From positions 374,001-438,000 of the forward strand of contig WPIO01000002.1 of the NCBI GenBank assembly GCA_009760855.2: a stretch of 64,000 nucleotides of DNA, read 5' to 3'. The DNA is from Cristatella mucedo. Its lineage: Eukaryota; Bryozoa; Phylactolaemata; Cristatellidae. The position numbers and the translations under genes are program-made. Positions 44,291-57,015 of the stretch are shown here, one piece after another. The number at the start of each line of letters is the position of its first letter. The first letter of the stretch is position 1. The notes under the pieces were generated by a model. It saw only the letters and a program-made list of their open reading frames with translations. It did no database searches and was not told the DNA's origin.

Positions 44291-44834
44291 TACTTTTACA
44301 GAGGCAATCAGAAGGCACTCTTACCTAGCTTACCTACTATGCTACCTAGCTAGGTAAGATCCTATTGGCCACCTAGCTCTTCAAAAGAAAAAGAATAGCC
44401 TAGCACAATCGCAGCTTCAATGGAATAGCATACATAAAGATGCTCGATTTGAAGCTCAACTTATATTTAATTCATCTATTTAATTAAACTAAAGTGATAA
44501 TGTAAGCCTCGGCGATGATATTTTTTACAAAAATGAGAGCTTATATAGCAGGCGCCGGAACTTAATGCCTAGTGACCGAATACTGGTGACTATGGTACCT
44601 CGATGCACTATTAATAAGTCGTTAAAGCAGCACTAAGGTATATAGATATTAGTATAGCAGAGCAACAACAGTGTCCCCTGTGGTGACTATCTCCCTGGAG
44701 TCTTCGTTCTTAGCTGGAGTCTCCCTGAAGCCTTACTGAAGTCTCCGTTCTTTGTCCGTCCTGATTTCAAAATTCAAACCCACTTCTTCTGACCTCGTCT
44801 CGAACTTCCTGCGTTAAAAGACTATTGGTTCTCG

Positions 44835-44980
44835 TCCACGGGTCTTAACCCAGGAGTAAGGTGCATGCACTTGATGACCCAGGTCCCGAGCTCGAGTCCT
44901 GCAGAAGGCAATTCTGTACTGCCCACTGCAAGTGTGGTGATAGTCACTGGCGCTCATCTGCCGAAGCATAGACAAGATCG
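44835..44980 (+). mobile_element. SINE family A-like, diverged plus copy
   Basis: 'taacccaggagtaaggtgca', 'gagctcgagtcctgcagaag' and 'cccactgcaagtgtggtgat' follow the family order. The tail end is unclear. Confidence 0.65.
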
Positions 44981-45369
44981 TCGAATCAGACATCCTCTAC
45001 TATAGACCAAATGCTTGCTGTCTTTCTTGTAAGATGCCTAGATGTACTGTTTTTCTGCATTCCTAGCATAGTAAATCGGACCTGAGCATCAGTTTCTGTC
45101 TCTAAATTTATCGATTGGTCTATTTTCGAACCACTTATTATAAAGTCAGCAGTACACTTTGAGAACTTGAGCAATTTTCATCTAGCTGCCCTGTTGACGC
45201 TTCTATCAAAGATAGTGGAGCTAGTACTGTCAGAGAAGACAAACTCATGCAATCTTAAAGCCGATATGTAAATTCCAATCAGGATTTAGAAAAAAATCAC
45301 TCCGTGGGTTACCACAGCTAAGAATGTGAGTATAACGACCGTCGTATGAATGATGACTTAAGTAGAGTA

Positions 45370-45974
45370 TCTATGCTTGTTCTGCTCTATTTCTCAGTGC
45401 CTTTTTAACATAATTGGTCGCAAAATCTTTTTTGAGTACTTGTCTCGTCCTGACATCACAGACGGAGTTACTTCCTTTGGGTTTAGGCCCTATCCACTCG
45501 TCTAAAAGATCCTGTGCTAACAGTTCTCCTTGTGAGGTGCATAGACCTGTTGCCGCCCACCATAACATATCTTCTAAACATGGCCCTGGTTTCCCGTGCA
45601 GTATTATCCCCTCTGAGAGCGGCAAATAGCAACCCGCTCATTAAGAGACCTATGCTATAAGAAAGGAATTCAACTAACTTTCGACCAGTCTTTAAGTATC
45701 CAAGATACGCAAGCACGTGTTTCGCGAAGCAACTAAATTATAACTTCAATTCATCAGGTTTTGCTATCAAGCTATATTAGAGATATAAAGCTAACCGGTA
45801 AACCGAAACTGCTCTGCTTCAGATTGAGAATTATATTTCAAACAATGCTTATTCCAGTAGAACCTCTCTTCTGGTACTCCGTGACCTATCCGCAACATTT
45901 GACACGATAGACCACCAGATCGTTCTTGAGCACCTAAGTGAGTACATGACTCTGACGCAGCTCTAAACTGGGTT
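45370..45974 (+). pseudogene. L2-like LINE reverse transcriptase, 5' half, split by a SINE
   Basis: The plus strand reads 'KDPVLTVLLVRCIDLLPPTI' (about 45505-45565), 'NMALVSRAVLSPLRAANSNP' and 'LIKRPML' (about 45577-45655). Then 'NFRPVFKYPRYAS' (about 45676-45715) and 'RTSLLVLRDLSATFDTIDHQ' (45860-45920) follow, the last with the first palm Asp. An open minus frame over 45371-45625 is a shadow. SINE-B interrupts at about 45975. Confidence 0.75.
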
Positions 45975-46127
45975 ATATATAATATATATAATTCATTTAT
46001 ATAGCGCCCCAAGAGAACTTAATCTCTATTCAGGCGCTTCGCATATGCCTCGGGGCTCGAGCCCACGACCTCAGTCAGACCTTGGTCGGGGCGAGCACCT
46101 TAACCGCTAGACCAAACCAGCTCGGCG
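45975..46127 (-). mobile_element. SINE family B nested in a LINE
   Basis: 'agcgccccaagagaacttaa', 'tctctattcaggcgcttcgc', 'ggggctcgagcccacgacct' and 'caccttaaccgctagaccaa' run in reverse-complement order, with an A/T end at 45976-45999. Reverse-transcriptase coding resumes on its far side. Confidence 0.88.
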
Positions 46128-46205
46128 TATGACTTACTTCATTGAGAGATGTCACAGTGTAGATGCAAACGGCTGTCGGTCACCAAGGCATCGCGTAAAG
46201 TATAG
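46128..46205 (+). pseudogene. Continuation of the SINE-split LINE
   Basis: 'LTSFIERCHSVDANGCRSPR' then 'HRVKYRVP' is the segment after the first palm motif, matching the position expected from other L2-like copies ('...SPKHRVxYGVPQGS'). Confidence 0.65.
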
Positions 46206-47739
46206 AGTACCTTAGCGTTCGGTCTTTGGCTTCGCCACTTAATTTAACTATTTACACTCTCCCTCAGGCTGAAGTCATCTCTCAAAACACATATGTGGCT
46301 TCCATTCCTATTCCCCTGACATCCAGCTCGAACCATCCTTCAACCATTTTAAGCCTTGATTCTCATCCGACTCATGCAAACTTCTCTGCTGCTGCCGGAT
46401 TTAAAGACATTTAAACTTGGGATGGCTACTTACTTCCTGAAACTTATTGATGGGAAGACCCTTAGGTTCAAGCTTGCATACCTAGCAACCAGGATTTGAT
46501 TCGGCTATTATTATTCACCTTACATCGGCCATAATCTTAGGGGCTAAGCCACATCTCCAAAATCAGGGCCGGCTTAGGTAAGAATGTGGCAGCCACACTG
46601 TTCACGTGTTCGTGACATTGCATCTAGTTTATTGCACTTTTCTCTATCCAGGAGTCCTGGTATCTACGCAGGCGGAAATAACCCTTGCGTAGATAAAATC
46701 CGGGCATAGCTCGGCCCAGGCCAGATTGCAGCGGGGGATAATGTGTCTCGAGGCTAAACTATTTTCGGACGTTTAAAATGGACTGCGCCAGACCATACCC
46801 TTCTAGGGCCAGAATACGTCCCATCTGGAACATGACGCAGAGAACCAAAACTTTCAACTGTAATTAAGATTTTTCAATTATAATTAATTGCTCCGTGGCT
46901 ATTACCCATACAGAGAAAATCCGCCAACGAACTTTTGCCGATATCCGATAAAACATTCCGCCGATATCTAAAAGGCCTATAAACGGATGTGAAAATTTCT
47001 ATTTAATCAACTGAAGCAGTTTATAGAAGCAGGCGAAGCAATACAGTTGCCATGAAGTTAAATACGCCTGAAATTCCATTAAAGTTTTTGCGGAAGTTGC
47101 GGAATCGAATGCTCACAGCTGGATAAAAGGTAGGTTAAGAGTTTATGAAGGTTTCTTCCCTTTGAAGGAGGTTAACTTAGCTACGAGTCCGTGAACACCT
47201 TGTGTATGTAGTTAACCAATGTAGGTATTACGTAAGAGAAGATGTTAAGGGGTCGTCTCATTAAACCCACTTCTATATTATATTATATTAATTATTTTTC
47301 ATATACATTATTTTAAGTTTAGTTTTCAACCATGGAATTGTATGACCAGCTTGTAAGATTCTACACTGCAGCTCTAAAATACCTGTCTGGGTGTGTTTCG
47401 CATGAGGTCTTCTGTTGCACTCTGTCGAACTCTGAATCGTTGTTCTGACTTGGGATGATTCGCTATGTCCAGATCGACCTTCAAATCTCTTGGATACGGC
47501 GCCTCCGGTCACATTGCTCCAAAATCTTAGAGCCAGTAGACAACATCAGGTAATTACCTGATTTGACGGCATCCAAAAAGTGTAAAAGATTACCGCTTCC
47601 TCGCAGCCTTTGATCTGTCCGAGTGATTTGCCCTTTATGCATAACGAAACTGTGCACCTTGTTACCAAGGGCAAGAGCAATATCTACTTGCATGACTCCC
47701 AGTGACCGTATCTTTTTTTCCTTTGCGCTTGGAGCATTT
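46206..47739. other. Unassigned sequence
   Basis: A+T-rich with short frames only. 'tcagggccggcttaggtaag' at 46561 resembles a hAT end, but no partner was found. Confidence 0.35.
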
Positions 47740-48715
47740 ACCTGTTCGAGATAATAATAATATTAATACGCTTGATAAAGCGCCCTCAGAGAACGTAGCC
47801 TCATTCTAAGCACTTTACATTTTCTGCAAAAGAAGCACGATCGAATGGCCAGTGGTAGCATGCTCACTTACAACAAGCATGATATGGTGAAGGGTTGCAT
47901 GCACTGTATCAGCATGCAAATATGGTTAGTGGCTGCATGCACAGTGCCAGCACGCGTAAGCACGTAAAGAGCGATTCCCGTGTACCTTATAAATGCTGTG
48001 ATAAATTGATGCGTTTTTAATGCGGTCAAGTCAAAGGATTTCGTGACGCCAGTCGAAAGTGATTCCAGGCTTGGGAGCATACCAAACTGAAGGCGATGTC
48101 TCCACAGGATTTGAGGTTCGTACGAGATAAAAGTAAACGCTTAGATTCCGAAAAGTGTATGGTAAGATGCTTAGCCTAATATTAGAATAGATCTTATAGG
48201 TAGGCTGGAGCCAGAGAATGAAGGAACCTAAAAGTAAGTGACAGAACTCTGAAGTCGATGTGTTGCTTGATTGGGAGCCAGTGCAGGTCGGCGAGAAGTG
48301 GTGAGATGTGGTAGCTGCGACTCTCACGACAAACAAGTCTAGCAGCAGTTTTGCACCTGCTGTAAGTGCCTGATTGCACAGGCCGGTAGACCAGAAAGCC
48401 TTGAGTGACAGAAGTCGAGACGGGATGCCACAAATGAACGGACCAGTTTAGATGTGACATCTCTGTCCAAGCAAGCCCAAATTAGCAATGTTGTATAGCC
48501 GATAGAAGGCAGACTTGACTGAAGAGCAGATGTGCTCGTCTAATGAAAGGTCAATTTGGAAGAGGACACCTAGATTTCGTGCATATTCAAGAGGATACAT
48601 GCTAGCAGAGTCGATTGTGAGCGTTAACTTTTCCAAGATCTGATTCAAAAGGGGTTTGCACATTACTAGTAAGTTGGTTTTCCAGAACTTGTGGCTATCG
48701 CTTCTCCGGAAGCGG
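47740..48715 (-). pseudogene. L2-like LINE, C-terminal RT plus UTR and TTATTA tail
   Basis: The minus strand reads 'ARNLGVLFQIDLSLDEHICS' and 'SVKSAFYRLYNIANLG' (48585-48480). Then 'FLVYRPVQSGTYSRCKTAAR', 'HISPLLADLHWLPIKQHIDF' and 'RVLSLTFRFLHSLAPAYL' (48400-48195) follow. The UTR with 'gtcagcacgcgtaagcacg'-type words and the stem-loop 'gataaagcgccctcagagaa' ends in the (ATT)n tail at 47748-47768. A good reference copy for the 3' end of this subfamily. Confidence 0.85.
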
Positions 48716-49017
48716 CTTGTAAAGCGCGTGAATGGCTACTTAGTGTTCATAAGGCGCTGTGAAAAAAGACTGATCGTTATTGTAATTATTCATAGTAGTA
48801 GTAAAAATATATCGCGGTCATTATTTCAGTTCGCAAATTACCCGATGGCTCAAGTATGGGTAATCAAAAATCAGCCATCAGCATGCGATTACGTACGCAA
48901 TTAAGCAGATTAGATTATGCGATTATGAAGATTGGAGGAGAGCACGGATATTTGAGTAGAGCAGCTGCCTCACCTGTCGCAGACTGCTCTCAAATACATG
49001 CTCATGCTTTGCGGCAG

Positions 49018-49115
49018 TATTGATAATAATAATAATTATATTACATTTGTTATAGTTCCCTCAGAGAACTCAATCTCTTTCTAGGCACTTTACATTCGCT
49101 GAAAAGGAAGCACGA
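49018..49115 (-). mobile_element. LINE 3' tail fragment
   Basis: 'tgataataataataattata' then 'ccctcagagaactcaatctc' and 'tctaggcactttacattcgc' is the reversed LINE end. Little beyond the stem-loop remains. Confidence 0.7.
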
Positions 49116-49600
49116 TCGTTCGCCTCGGCGTCTGCCAGACACAGTGCAGCGACCCAAAGTCGGAGGCATGCTGAGAAGCAACGCACGCGACTACTTGAAT
49201 TCGGCTTGCTTTGCACATCAGTCGTGGCAGTATTTCGGGATCTACTAATGACAATGATAATGGCAATAGGACGTCTGTGTAATCCATAAGAGAAATAAAT
49301 CTCTTACTGGGGACTTCGTGTGTGCTGGTAGAGAGTTTTGATGCTGTGTGACTATTTTCCATGTTCTAAAACTTTCTGGCTGACAGCCAAAGCACTGCAA
49401 CACCCTAAAAATAGTAGAATTTTTAAAGTAGAGTTTGTAGTTCAGTTGCATTGGTACGTAAAGTGCCTCTTAAGTACATTGATAAAATTCCAGTTGAGGA
49501 TATTTTCATAGCTAAATAATTTGTTCTCAGATAATATTCTAGAAGTTTGTTATTTCTCTTATAATTTACAATTGATGACGGAATTTTACTTCGCAAAAAT
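49116..49600. other. Unassigned A+T-rich sequence
   Basis: A 90-codon minus frame (49090-49362) overlaps the LINE tail and is not convincing. I see nothing else. Confidence 0.35.
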
Positions 49601-49857
49601 TTTGGACAATTGTGTGCAGATCATTATATTTTCTAGTTAATTTTGGCTTCCTTGCGTAGATTTTGGCCTTTTTTGCAGATCTGGTATCAATGTGCAGATT
49701 GTTCGCCTTTGCACACATTTGGCCCTTTTGAGTAGAATCTACAACGATTTTGGCCTTTTTTGTGCAGATTCCGCGTGGTTCTCATTAGTAGATCATTATT
49801 AGTAGAATATATCATCATTAGTAGAAGCAAAGGAGCCTAAACTCTTTTCAGCCCTGA
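49600..49857 (-). mobile_element. Possible hAT-like end with degenerate 'ggccaaaatc' repeats
   Basis: On the minus strand the segment starts 'cagggctgaaaagagtttag' at 49857, a hAT-like terminus. It then carries 'tctactaatgatga', 'tctactaatgag' and several 'aaaaggccaaaatc' units to about 49630. The other terminus was not found. Confidence 0.3.
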
Positions 49858-51301
<1,444 letters not shown>

Positions 51302-51389
51302 CTATCTACAGCATGTACTCCCATCGGTATCAAAATCTTTAGTGGCGCATAAAACCAAAATAACCCTGGCACTGAAGCTGTTTTGAAAA

Positions 51390-51705
51390 CCTTTCTCTTC
51401 GCACTTTTTGCCTAATACTCCATCAGACTCATTAGTGGGGACCTATAAACCGACGCTGTCGATGTTTTGAGTGAGTTTGCCACTCTTACCAAGTAAAATG
51501 TTCTCTCTCGTCGAAAGACCAAGAAAGATTTACAGCCTAGCCTGCAGCCATTCCTATCAATGACGATAAAATGAGTAGCTTCAGACCAGTTTAACTATTA
51601 AATCAAAGCATCAAACCAAACAAGCTCATTCCATTCAGGTTTTCAAGCAGAACAGACTACCCAGAGTCAGTGCTTGTGAGCATTTAGAATAAGACTAATC
51701 GCAAA
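51390..51705 (+). pseudogene. L2-like LINE RT fragment
   Basis: 'DKMSSFRPV' (about 51568-51594) and 'IHSGFQAEQTTQSQCL' (about 51630-51680) match the block before the first palm motif, with a frame break between them. No active site remains. Confidence 0.55.
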
Positions 51706-52084
51706 TTATTATATAGTTGTAGGTTGCTTAAAAGGGATCACAAGAGGATCAAATCTCCATCCAGGTGCTACTCAGAACTCCCTAAAAGAAAAGCTGTAAG
51801 CCAAGGCTTGAGGGCAAGCATGGTATCAAGCTTTGACAGCCATGAAAGAGCACGAAAGTGTCATGCTTGGGCCAGCATGGTAAAGCACACTAGAAGAAAT
51901 TTGAGCCGTCGCTTAGTAGGAACGCGGCTACCATCATCCACTGGATCGCGCATAGGCGGGCATGCAAAGCATCAAGGACCAAAAAAGACCTCAAAGGCTC
52001 TGCTTTTGGCCCTTAGCCCTCGGTCGAGTCGTCGATGGGGGCGAAGCCGTAGTCGAGCTGAATAGCTGCTTTAATGGCTGCCTC
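51706..52084. other. Unassigned sequence
   Basis: A 113-codon plus frame (51724-52065), Arg/Ser rich, no motif recognised. Confidence 0.35.
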
Positions 52085-52215
52085 ATCTGTATAGCGCAGA
52101 AAAGCCTCGCTGGCTATCGCCGGCGCTTGCAGCGGGCAACAGTGGATCACCGACTGTAGAACTAAAACCCACAACCTGAGCCATGAAGAGCGAGCACCTT
52201 AACCAAGGCCCAAGT
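52085..52215 (-). mobile_element. SINE family A-like, minus copy
   Basis: 'tatagcgcagaaaagcctcg', 'ctggctatcgccggcgcttg', 'cagcgggcaacagtggatca', 'taaaacccacaacctgagcc' and 'gagcaccttaaccaaggccc' follow the family order reversed. Confidence 0.75.
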
Positions 52216-52439
52216 GCGTCCTCACCAAGATGTAATGTTTTCTTTAAAGTCGCTCCAGGTAGTGACGAAGCCAAAAGAGAGTTTCATACTTGTGAATACA
52301 AACGGAAGGCCTGATCATGGAAATATTTCAATTTTATGCGAGGAACGGCGAGAAGACTGAAGCCAAGAAGCTGATGGTGCTGGATTACAGTAGAAGGAAA
52401 GGAGATCGGATAGGTTTGCTTGTAAAAGCTAGTGAAGCG

Positions 52440-53900
52440 ACATCTAAGCCGGAAGTAGAAGAGCTTCATTGACTATGCTTCTATGCTTCCTAGTGAGCCA
52501 GTGAAGCTTTGACAAGGGTTTCGTGATGCGGCAGCTGTGCCGTTGACGACTGAGCAGGCGAGCTGCAAAGATTTTCGCCGATTGCAGACAATTTAGTGCA
52601 CTGGCCGGGAGTCCAGAAAAAGGAAATTGCAATAATTGAGACGTTATGTAAAAAAATGCACGAATCTCTTTTGGCTGACGAGGTCTCATGTACGTACCCC
52701 TGCTTTCGGCAAAGTTTCTTTGTTGAAAGTAGACCGACTTAGAAGTGGAGGAAACGGGCTCATCTAATCGAATGTCACTTTGAATAGTATGCCTAGATTA
52801 CGAGCACAAGTCACTGCAGTGGGCAAGATCAGCCAATCTTGGTGAGATCTTCCAACCTTTTGGGACAATACGTTTTCCCATAGCAGTTAGTTTTGCCTTA
52901 TCATTCTTTAGCTTAAGGAAGTTATTAGCCATCTAAACTCGAATGTTGCACATGCCGACAGCATAGGAAATAAGTGATTCAGATGAGGAGCAAGACTTAG
53001 AGGACTCAAGGATGCATAGAGCTGGGTGTCGTAGGCGTAGAAATAAAAGCCAAGATTGCATTAGGCGATCACATTAGCCATAATGAGAGCATACATAGTG
53101 AAGAAACGGACGCCCCTACGACCAAGCCCTGAGCTGCCGCATGCTTTAAGGGCTCCTCGGATAAAGGACAGCCATTAATTCCTACACTCTTGACATCTCT
53201 CGTTAAGGTAGGACCCATCCAACTTTCCTAGTGGGCAGTTTAAACAAGGCGAGTGGAGATTCGCTCCCGAAGTGTCTGATGGTCAGTTTCGTTAAATACT
53301 ACTGAGATATCTTGGTGAGGCAGTAAAGAGGTTCTACCCTGATCAGCGTTAGTCAGAAGGTGATTGTAAACCAGAAGCAGAACAATTTCTTTTAAATGAT
53401 TATTTATCACTGACTTCTGATTGAAGTTCTCAAGAAAAAGATCGGATAAAATTCGCATCGCTGCATGATCACCACTTGGTCAAGTTTCCATGATAGGAAT
53501 GGCAGAAGGGACACTGGATGAAAACTACTTAAACTCTCACGATCTTTGGTAGGTGTTTTCGAGAGTGGTCTGACAATCGCTTTTTTTTTACAGAAGGAGA
53601 GACTACTCAGGTAAACAGTGACGGGTTTACAAGTTTTTCTTTTGGGCAGCAAGAGGTCTATGCACATCATAAGGAGAACTGTTGGAACAGTTTCTAGAGG
53701 ATTTGTGGTCTTTCCAGGAGACAAATCAGGGGACTTTTTGGCGACGTGTTTAGTAAAGACTTTAACAGAGGCAAGTGTTGAAGGAGATAAAGAAGAAAAT
53801 CTAGGCGATGAGTAGATGCTTTCAGGGCAGCGAAAGTTGAGCAGGGATAGAGTCCTTAATCTGTTCTATCTTAATCAAGAATAATTCTGACAAAGCTATG
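52440..53900 (-). pseudogene. L2-like LINE RT, long minus copy with damaged active site
   Basis: The minus strand reads 'AIVRPLSKTPTKDRESLSSF' with 'HPVSLLPFLS' (about 53585-53500). Then 'VVFNETDHQTLRERISTRLV' (about 53310-53240) and an active-site block reading Y-A-Y-D-T-Q-L-Y (53021-53050; YADD expected) follow. 'ALNCLQSAKIFAARLLSRQR' and 'ITKPLSKLHWLTRKHRS' (about 52610-52480) end it. Multiple stops. The second catalytic Asp pair is broken (D to Y). Confidence 0.8.
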
Positions 53901-54237
53901 TTAAATCGCCATTTGGATTACTTGGCAGTATGCTTGCGTGAGAAAGGTCATCAAGATGGCCGTTGGTGGAAAATAACACTTTTGGGTTATTAACTCCACG
54001 ATTGTACTACTTTTTTTATCAATTTAGACAGCCTTCGTTAAAATGGATTTTTGTGACCTACATTTATTCTCAAATGCCAAGCGGTGGTCACCAAGACCTG
54101 CATTTTTTGTGGTCTTCTAATGTATTGGTTTAGTATGCCTCGCTCTTTCTGTGTCAGCCGTAAACCTATGAGAGTCTCTGCAGGGACGTTCAGTCAGAGG
54201 TGCAAGCTCACCAAGGACGTTTGTTAGCTTCGATTTG

Positions 54238-54396
54238 TAAATATAAAAAAATATAGTTCATTTATATAGCGCCCCAAGAGAACTTAGTCTCTATTCAGGT
54301 CCTTCACATATGCCTCGGGGCTCGAGCCCACGACCTCAGTCAGACCTTGATCGGGGCGAGCACCTTAACCACTGGAACCAAACCAGCTCGGCTAAT
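54238..54396 (-). mobile_element. SINE family B, minus copy
   Basis: 'atagcgccccaagagaactt', 'agtctctattcaggtccttc', 'ggggctcgagcccacgacct' and 'caccttaaccactgg' are nearly identical to the copy at 45975-46127, so the two are relatively recent relatives. Confidence 0.88.
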
Positions 54397-54539
54397 GGTA
54401 ATAATATAATAAAATAATATTGTAGTATTGCATCAAGGATAGAAGGTCAGGGGCGGGAGAGTCAAGGAGAATGGCAGATTATGGGCGTCTGCTGAGGACT
54501 GTATCGTGTCAAAAGACTTATGTTTTCTTGGCTCGGATG

Positions 54540-55110
54540 TAATTTTATATGCCTACACAGAAACGCACTTCCAGGAGAATGAAATCCGCATACTATCAGA
54601 TGCAGTCTGTGGAATGGTAGACTCTCTCCTCTAGTACCAATCGATCACTCGGCAGCATTTGGTTCCCTTGATCACTAAATCATTCTCGGGCGCCCTATCG
54701 TGTCGTCTAGGCATTGCAGAAACTGCGCTACAGTTGTTTAGGTCCTATCGCAGTGGGATACTTCAGAGAGTATATTTCAAAGGCCAGCGGTCACCCTGTT
54801 CGCATTGAAAGTATGGAGTATCACAGGGACCTATTCTGATTACATCTCATTTCACAACTTATTCACTCCTTTTGCTGATTGAATCGCTAAGCCCAATATT
54901 TTGATTCTATCAAGACGCCAATATCGATTCTATCAAGATCTTTGATTCTATCAAGACGACACACAGCTGTGCTTGTGCAAGAATCCCTTACTGTCCGCCA
55001 GCATTTTCAACTCTCTCAGTTCTGTTATAGCATATATTGCTTACCTTCATACTTGACTGACTGCAAATTTATCTCAAGTTTAATGACGAAAAAGTCAATT
55101 AAATATTTTT
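54540..55110 (+). pseudogene. L2-like LINE RT middle fragment
   Basis: 'VPIDHSAAFGSLDH' (about 54636-54680), 'LGIAETALQLFRSYRSGILQ' with 'RVYFKGQRSP' (about 54710-54800), 'YGVSQGPI' (about 54814-54838) and 'TQLCLCKNPLLSASIFNSL' (54960-55015). A 'gattctatcaaga' word is repeated three times at 54902-54957. Frames are broken. Confidence 0.65.
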
Positions 55111-56297
55111 GGAAAAACCTAGTGACGCACCACTTAGCAAGATGGCTGAAAAACTTATGGAAACTTACTTATGACCACGCGAATGTCCATATCACATTCA
55201 AGGTCTACACAATAGATTTCGACACGTGCGGTTCCTAATGCTCCTAATTCATGAACCTATATAATAAACTCTAGCGACTGCCATACCTTAGGGCTATTTA
55301 CATTCTAATGTTTAAGTGTTCAGCGGAAGTCGATGGCTCAGTTATTAGAAAACTACTGGCTCGAGGAAGTCTTTGTAGCCATGCTTCTATGAGTAGCTAC
55401 ACAGGCCGTTCTTGGCTTTGCTTGTGCGAGTGCCAACACGTGAGCATGCTTGTGTACATTTGCGATTTTATGTATGTGTCTATTTGGCTTGTGCGTGCTT
55501 GCATGTGCTTATGTGTGCCCAAGCATGTGCGTCTGTCGGTGTGAGGGGCGGCGTGCACTTTCGAATCATATCGCGTACGGCGCATACAGCAGCTGCGTCA
55601 TTCCAGTTGGGGAGTGGATAAATGACATCTTACAAGCACCTGGGGATTGCTTCTGTGCCGCTTACTCAAGGTTGCCAGGCCTAGCGTGTTATCCACCAGA
55701 CAGACTGGGTCTATTACAGGTCAGCTAGTACTTTTGCCTTAAAACAGAAACAGCTCGGTTGCGATGCTTACTTCCGGAAACTTGGCTAGAGCTTTCGTTG
55801 TTTCTCCAAGTGACATAAATGAAACTCGCTTGTCGCGGAAATTCGGAACAGAAAATTAATTGGCTAAATCAGCTAACTTCGCAGTGTCAGCCAAACTTGT
55901 TAGGACTCAGCTGCCTCATTCGTAGTTCGTGGCTGCAGCACGTCTCCTGGAGGCGGGTGTGCCAAAAAAAGCGTCGGGCGCTGCATGACATGCGGATCGT
56001 GTCTTAGAAATTAAAAATACCTAGGAAATAAGCTTCCGGTGTTGAAGGCCTTGCGTTCTCTTCTTGGTGGAGCATTTTACTTTTGCAATATTTGATGCAG
56101 ACGGTAACGCGAAAGCGTGCGGGTTTATTCCTGATGAAAGTGCAGTGCTACTTGCTGCTGTAGCGTCTTAGCCTCCAGCATTCATTAATTGTCACGTCAC
56201 AGCAAAGCAGGTCACGCATTGAGCCAACAGCGCCATTCGTTTGCATCGGGGATTAACGCGGCACGATCTCAGCAGCTGCAGGTTGCTCGCGTCAATA
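55111..56297. other. Unassigned sequence
   Basis: Cys-rich short frames at 55308-55728 (+) reflect TGTG/GCATG-rich DNA. No domain recognised. Confidence 0.35.
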
Positions 56298-57015
56298 TCA
56301 ACAGGTGTTTCGAGTATAGTTTAACTTCCTCCCATCAGCACCTGAGGTTGGAGCCTTCAGCCGATGTGACCGATCTCGCGAACGCTTAGACAGGCGCCGA
56401 AAATGTAGCAGCAGCAATCCAGCTGCAGCAGCAAACCAGTATCTGCAACAATACAGTAGCAGAAGCAATCCAGCATCAGCAACAATCCAGCAGCAGCAGC
56501 AAACCAGCAGCAGCAACAATCCAACAGCAGCAATCCAGCAGCAGCAAACAAGCAGCAGCAATGCAGCAGCAGCAATCCAGCAGCAGCAAACAAGCAGCAG
56601 CAATCCAGCAGCAGCAATCCAGCAGCAGCAATCCAGCAGCAGCGATGGTGGCAGGCAAGCAGCAGCATCAGTCCAGCATCGCATGGAGCGTCGGAGCATT
56701 GTGACAAGCTCGGACTTAGCAACAGTGCCTGGTAGAGGTATTTCCGGATTTTCGTGACCGCAGGCTAGCTGACGCTCGGCTCCCCCATCGCTCTGCTGCT
56801 GCTGCTGCTGCTGCTGCTGCTTGGCGTGACACTTCGATGGGATGCTGGCGGCGATTGTTGTTTTGGCCCAGCTTTGGTCCGTTCGTGCCGCCTGCACCTC
56901 TTTAGCTTCCTGTTTGACAGCCACTTGACCTACTGGACGCAAGATTCCGACTAGCTGCTGACGCACGGCCACGTCTGTTTTTAAAGCTAGCTCGTGCTCG
57001 CTAGTAAAGGCTGGT
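56298..57015 (-). CDS. Candidate exon with polyglutamine tract, unassigned
   Basis: A minus-strand frame stays open for over 230 codons. Immediately upstream (about 57030-57012) is a strong acceptor-like pyrimidine tract ending 'tttttttaccag'. From there the frame reads 'SEHELALKTDVAVRQQLVGI', 'VKQEAKEVQAARTDQSWAKT', then nine Gln (56794-56820) and a Ser/Pro segment. The last third (56650-56405) is an imperfect CAG/CAA-type repeat that reads Leu/Cys/Trp/Ala in this frame and is unlikely to be protein. If real, the exon probably stops before it. No family recognised. The open frame may simply reflect repeats. Confidence 0.3.
56405..56645. repeat. Imperfect CAG/CAA-rich tandem repeat
   Basis: On the plus strand words such as 'cagcagcagcaatc' and 'cagcagcagcaaac' alternate with a period of roughly 15 bp or multiples of it. 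Confidence 0.85.
56793..56821. repeat. (CTG)n trinucleotide repeat, nine units
   Basis: A pure CTG run on the plus strand, CAG on the minus strand. It encodes the glutamine tract of the candidate exon. Confidence 0.95.

Noticed and set aside
45371-45625. 84-codon minus frame
   Set aside because: The plus strand over the same interval reads as the LINE reverse transcriptase block, so the minus frame is a shadow.
46561-46590. hAT terminus 'cagggccggcttagg'
   Set aside because: No matching inverted end or target duplication could be found nearby.
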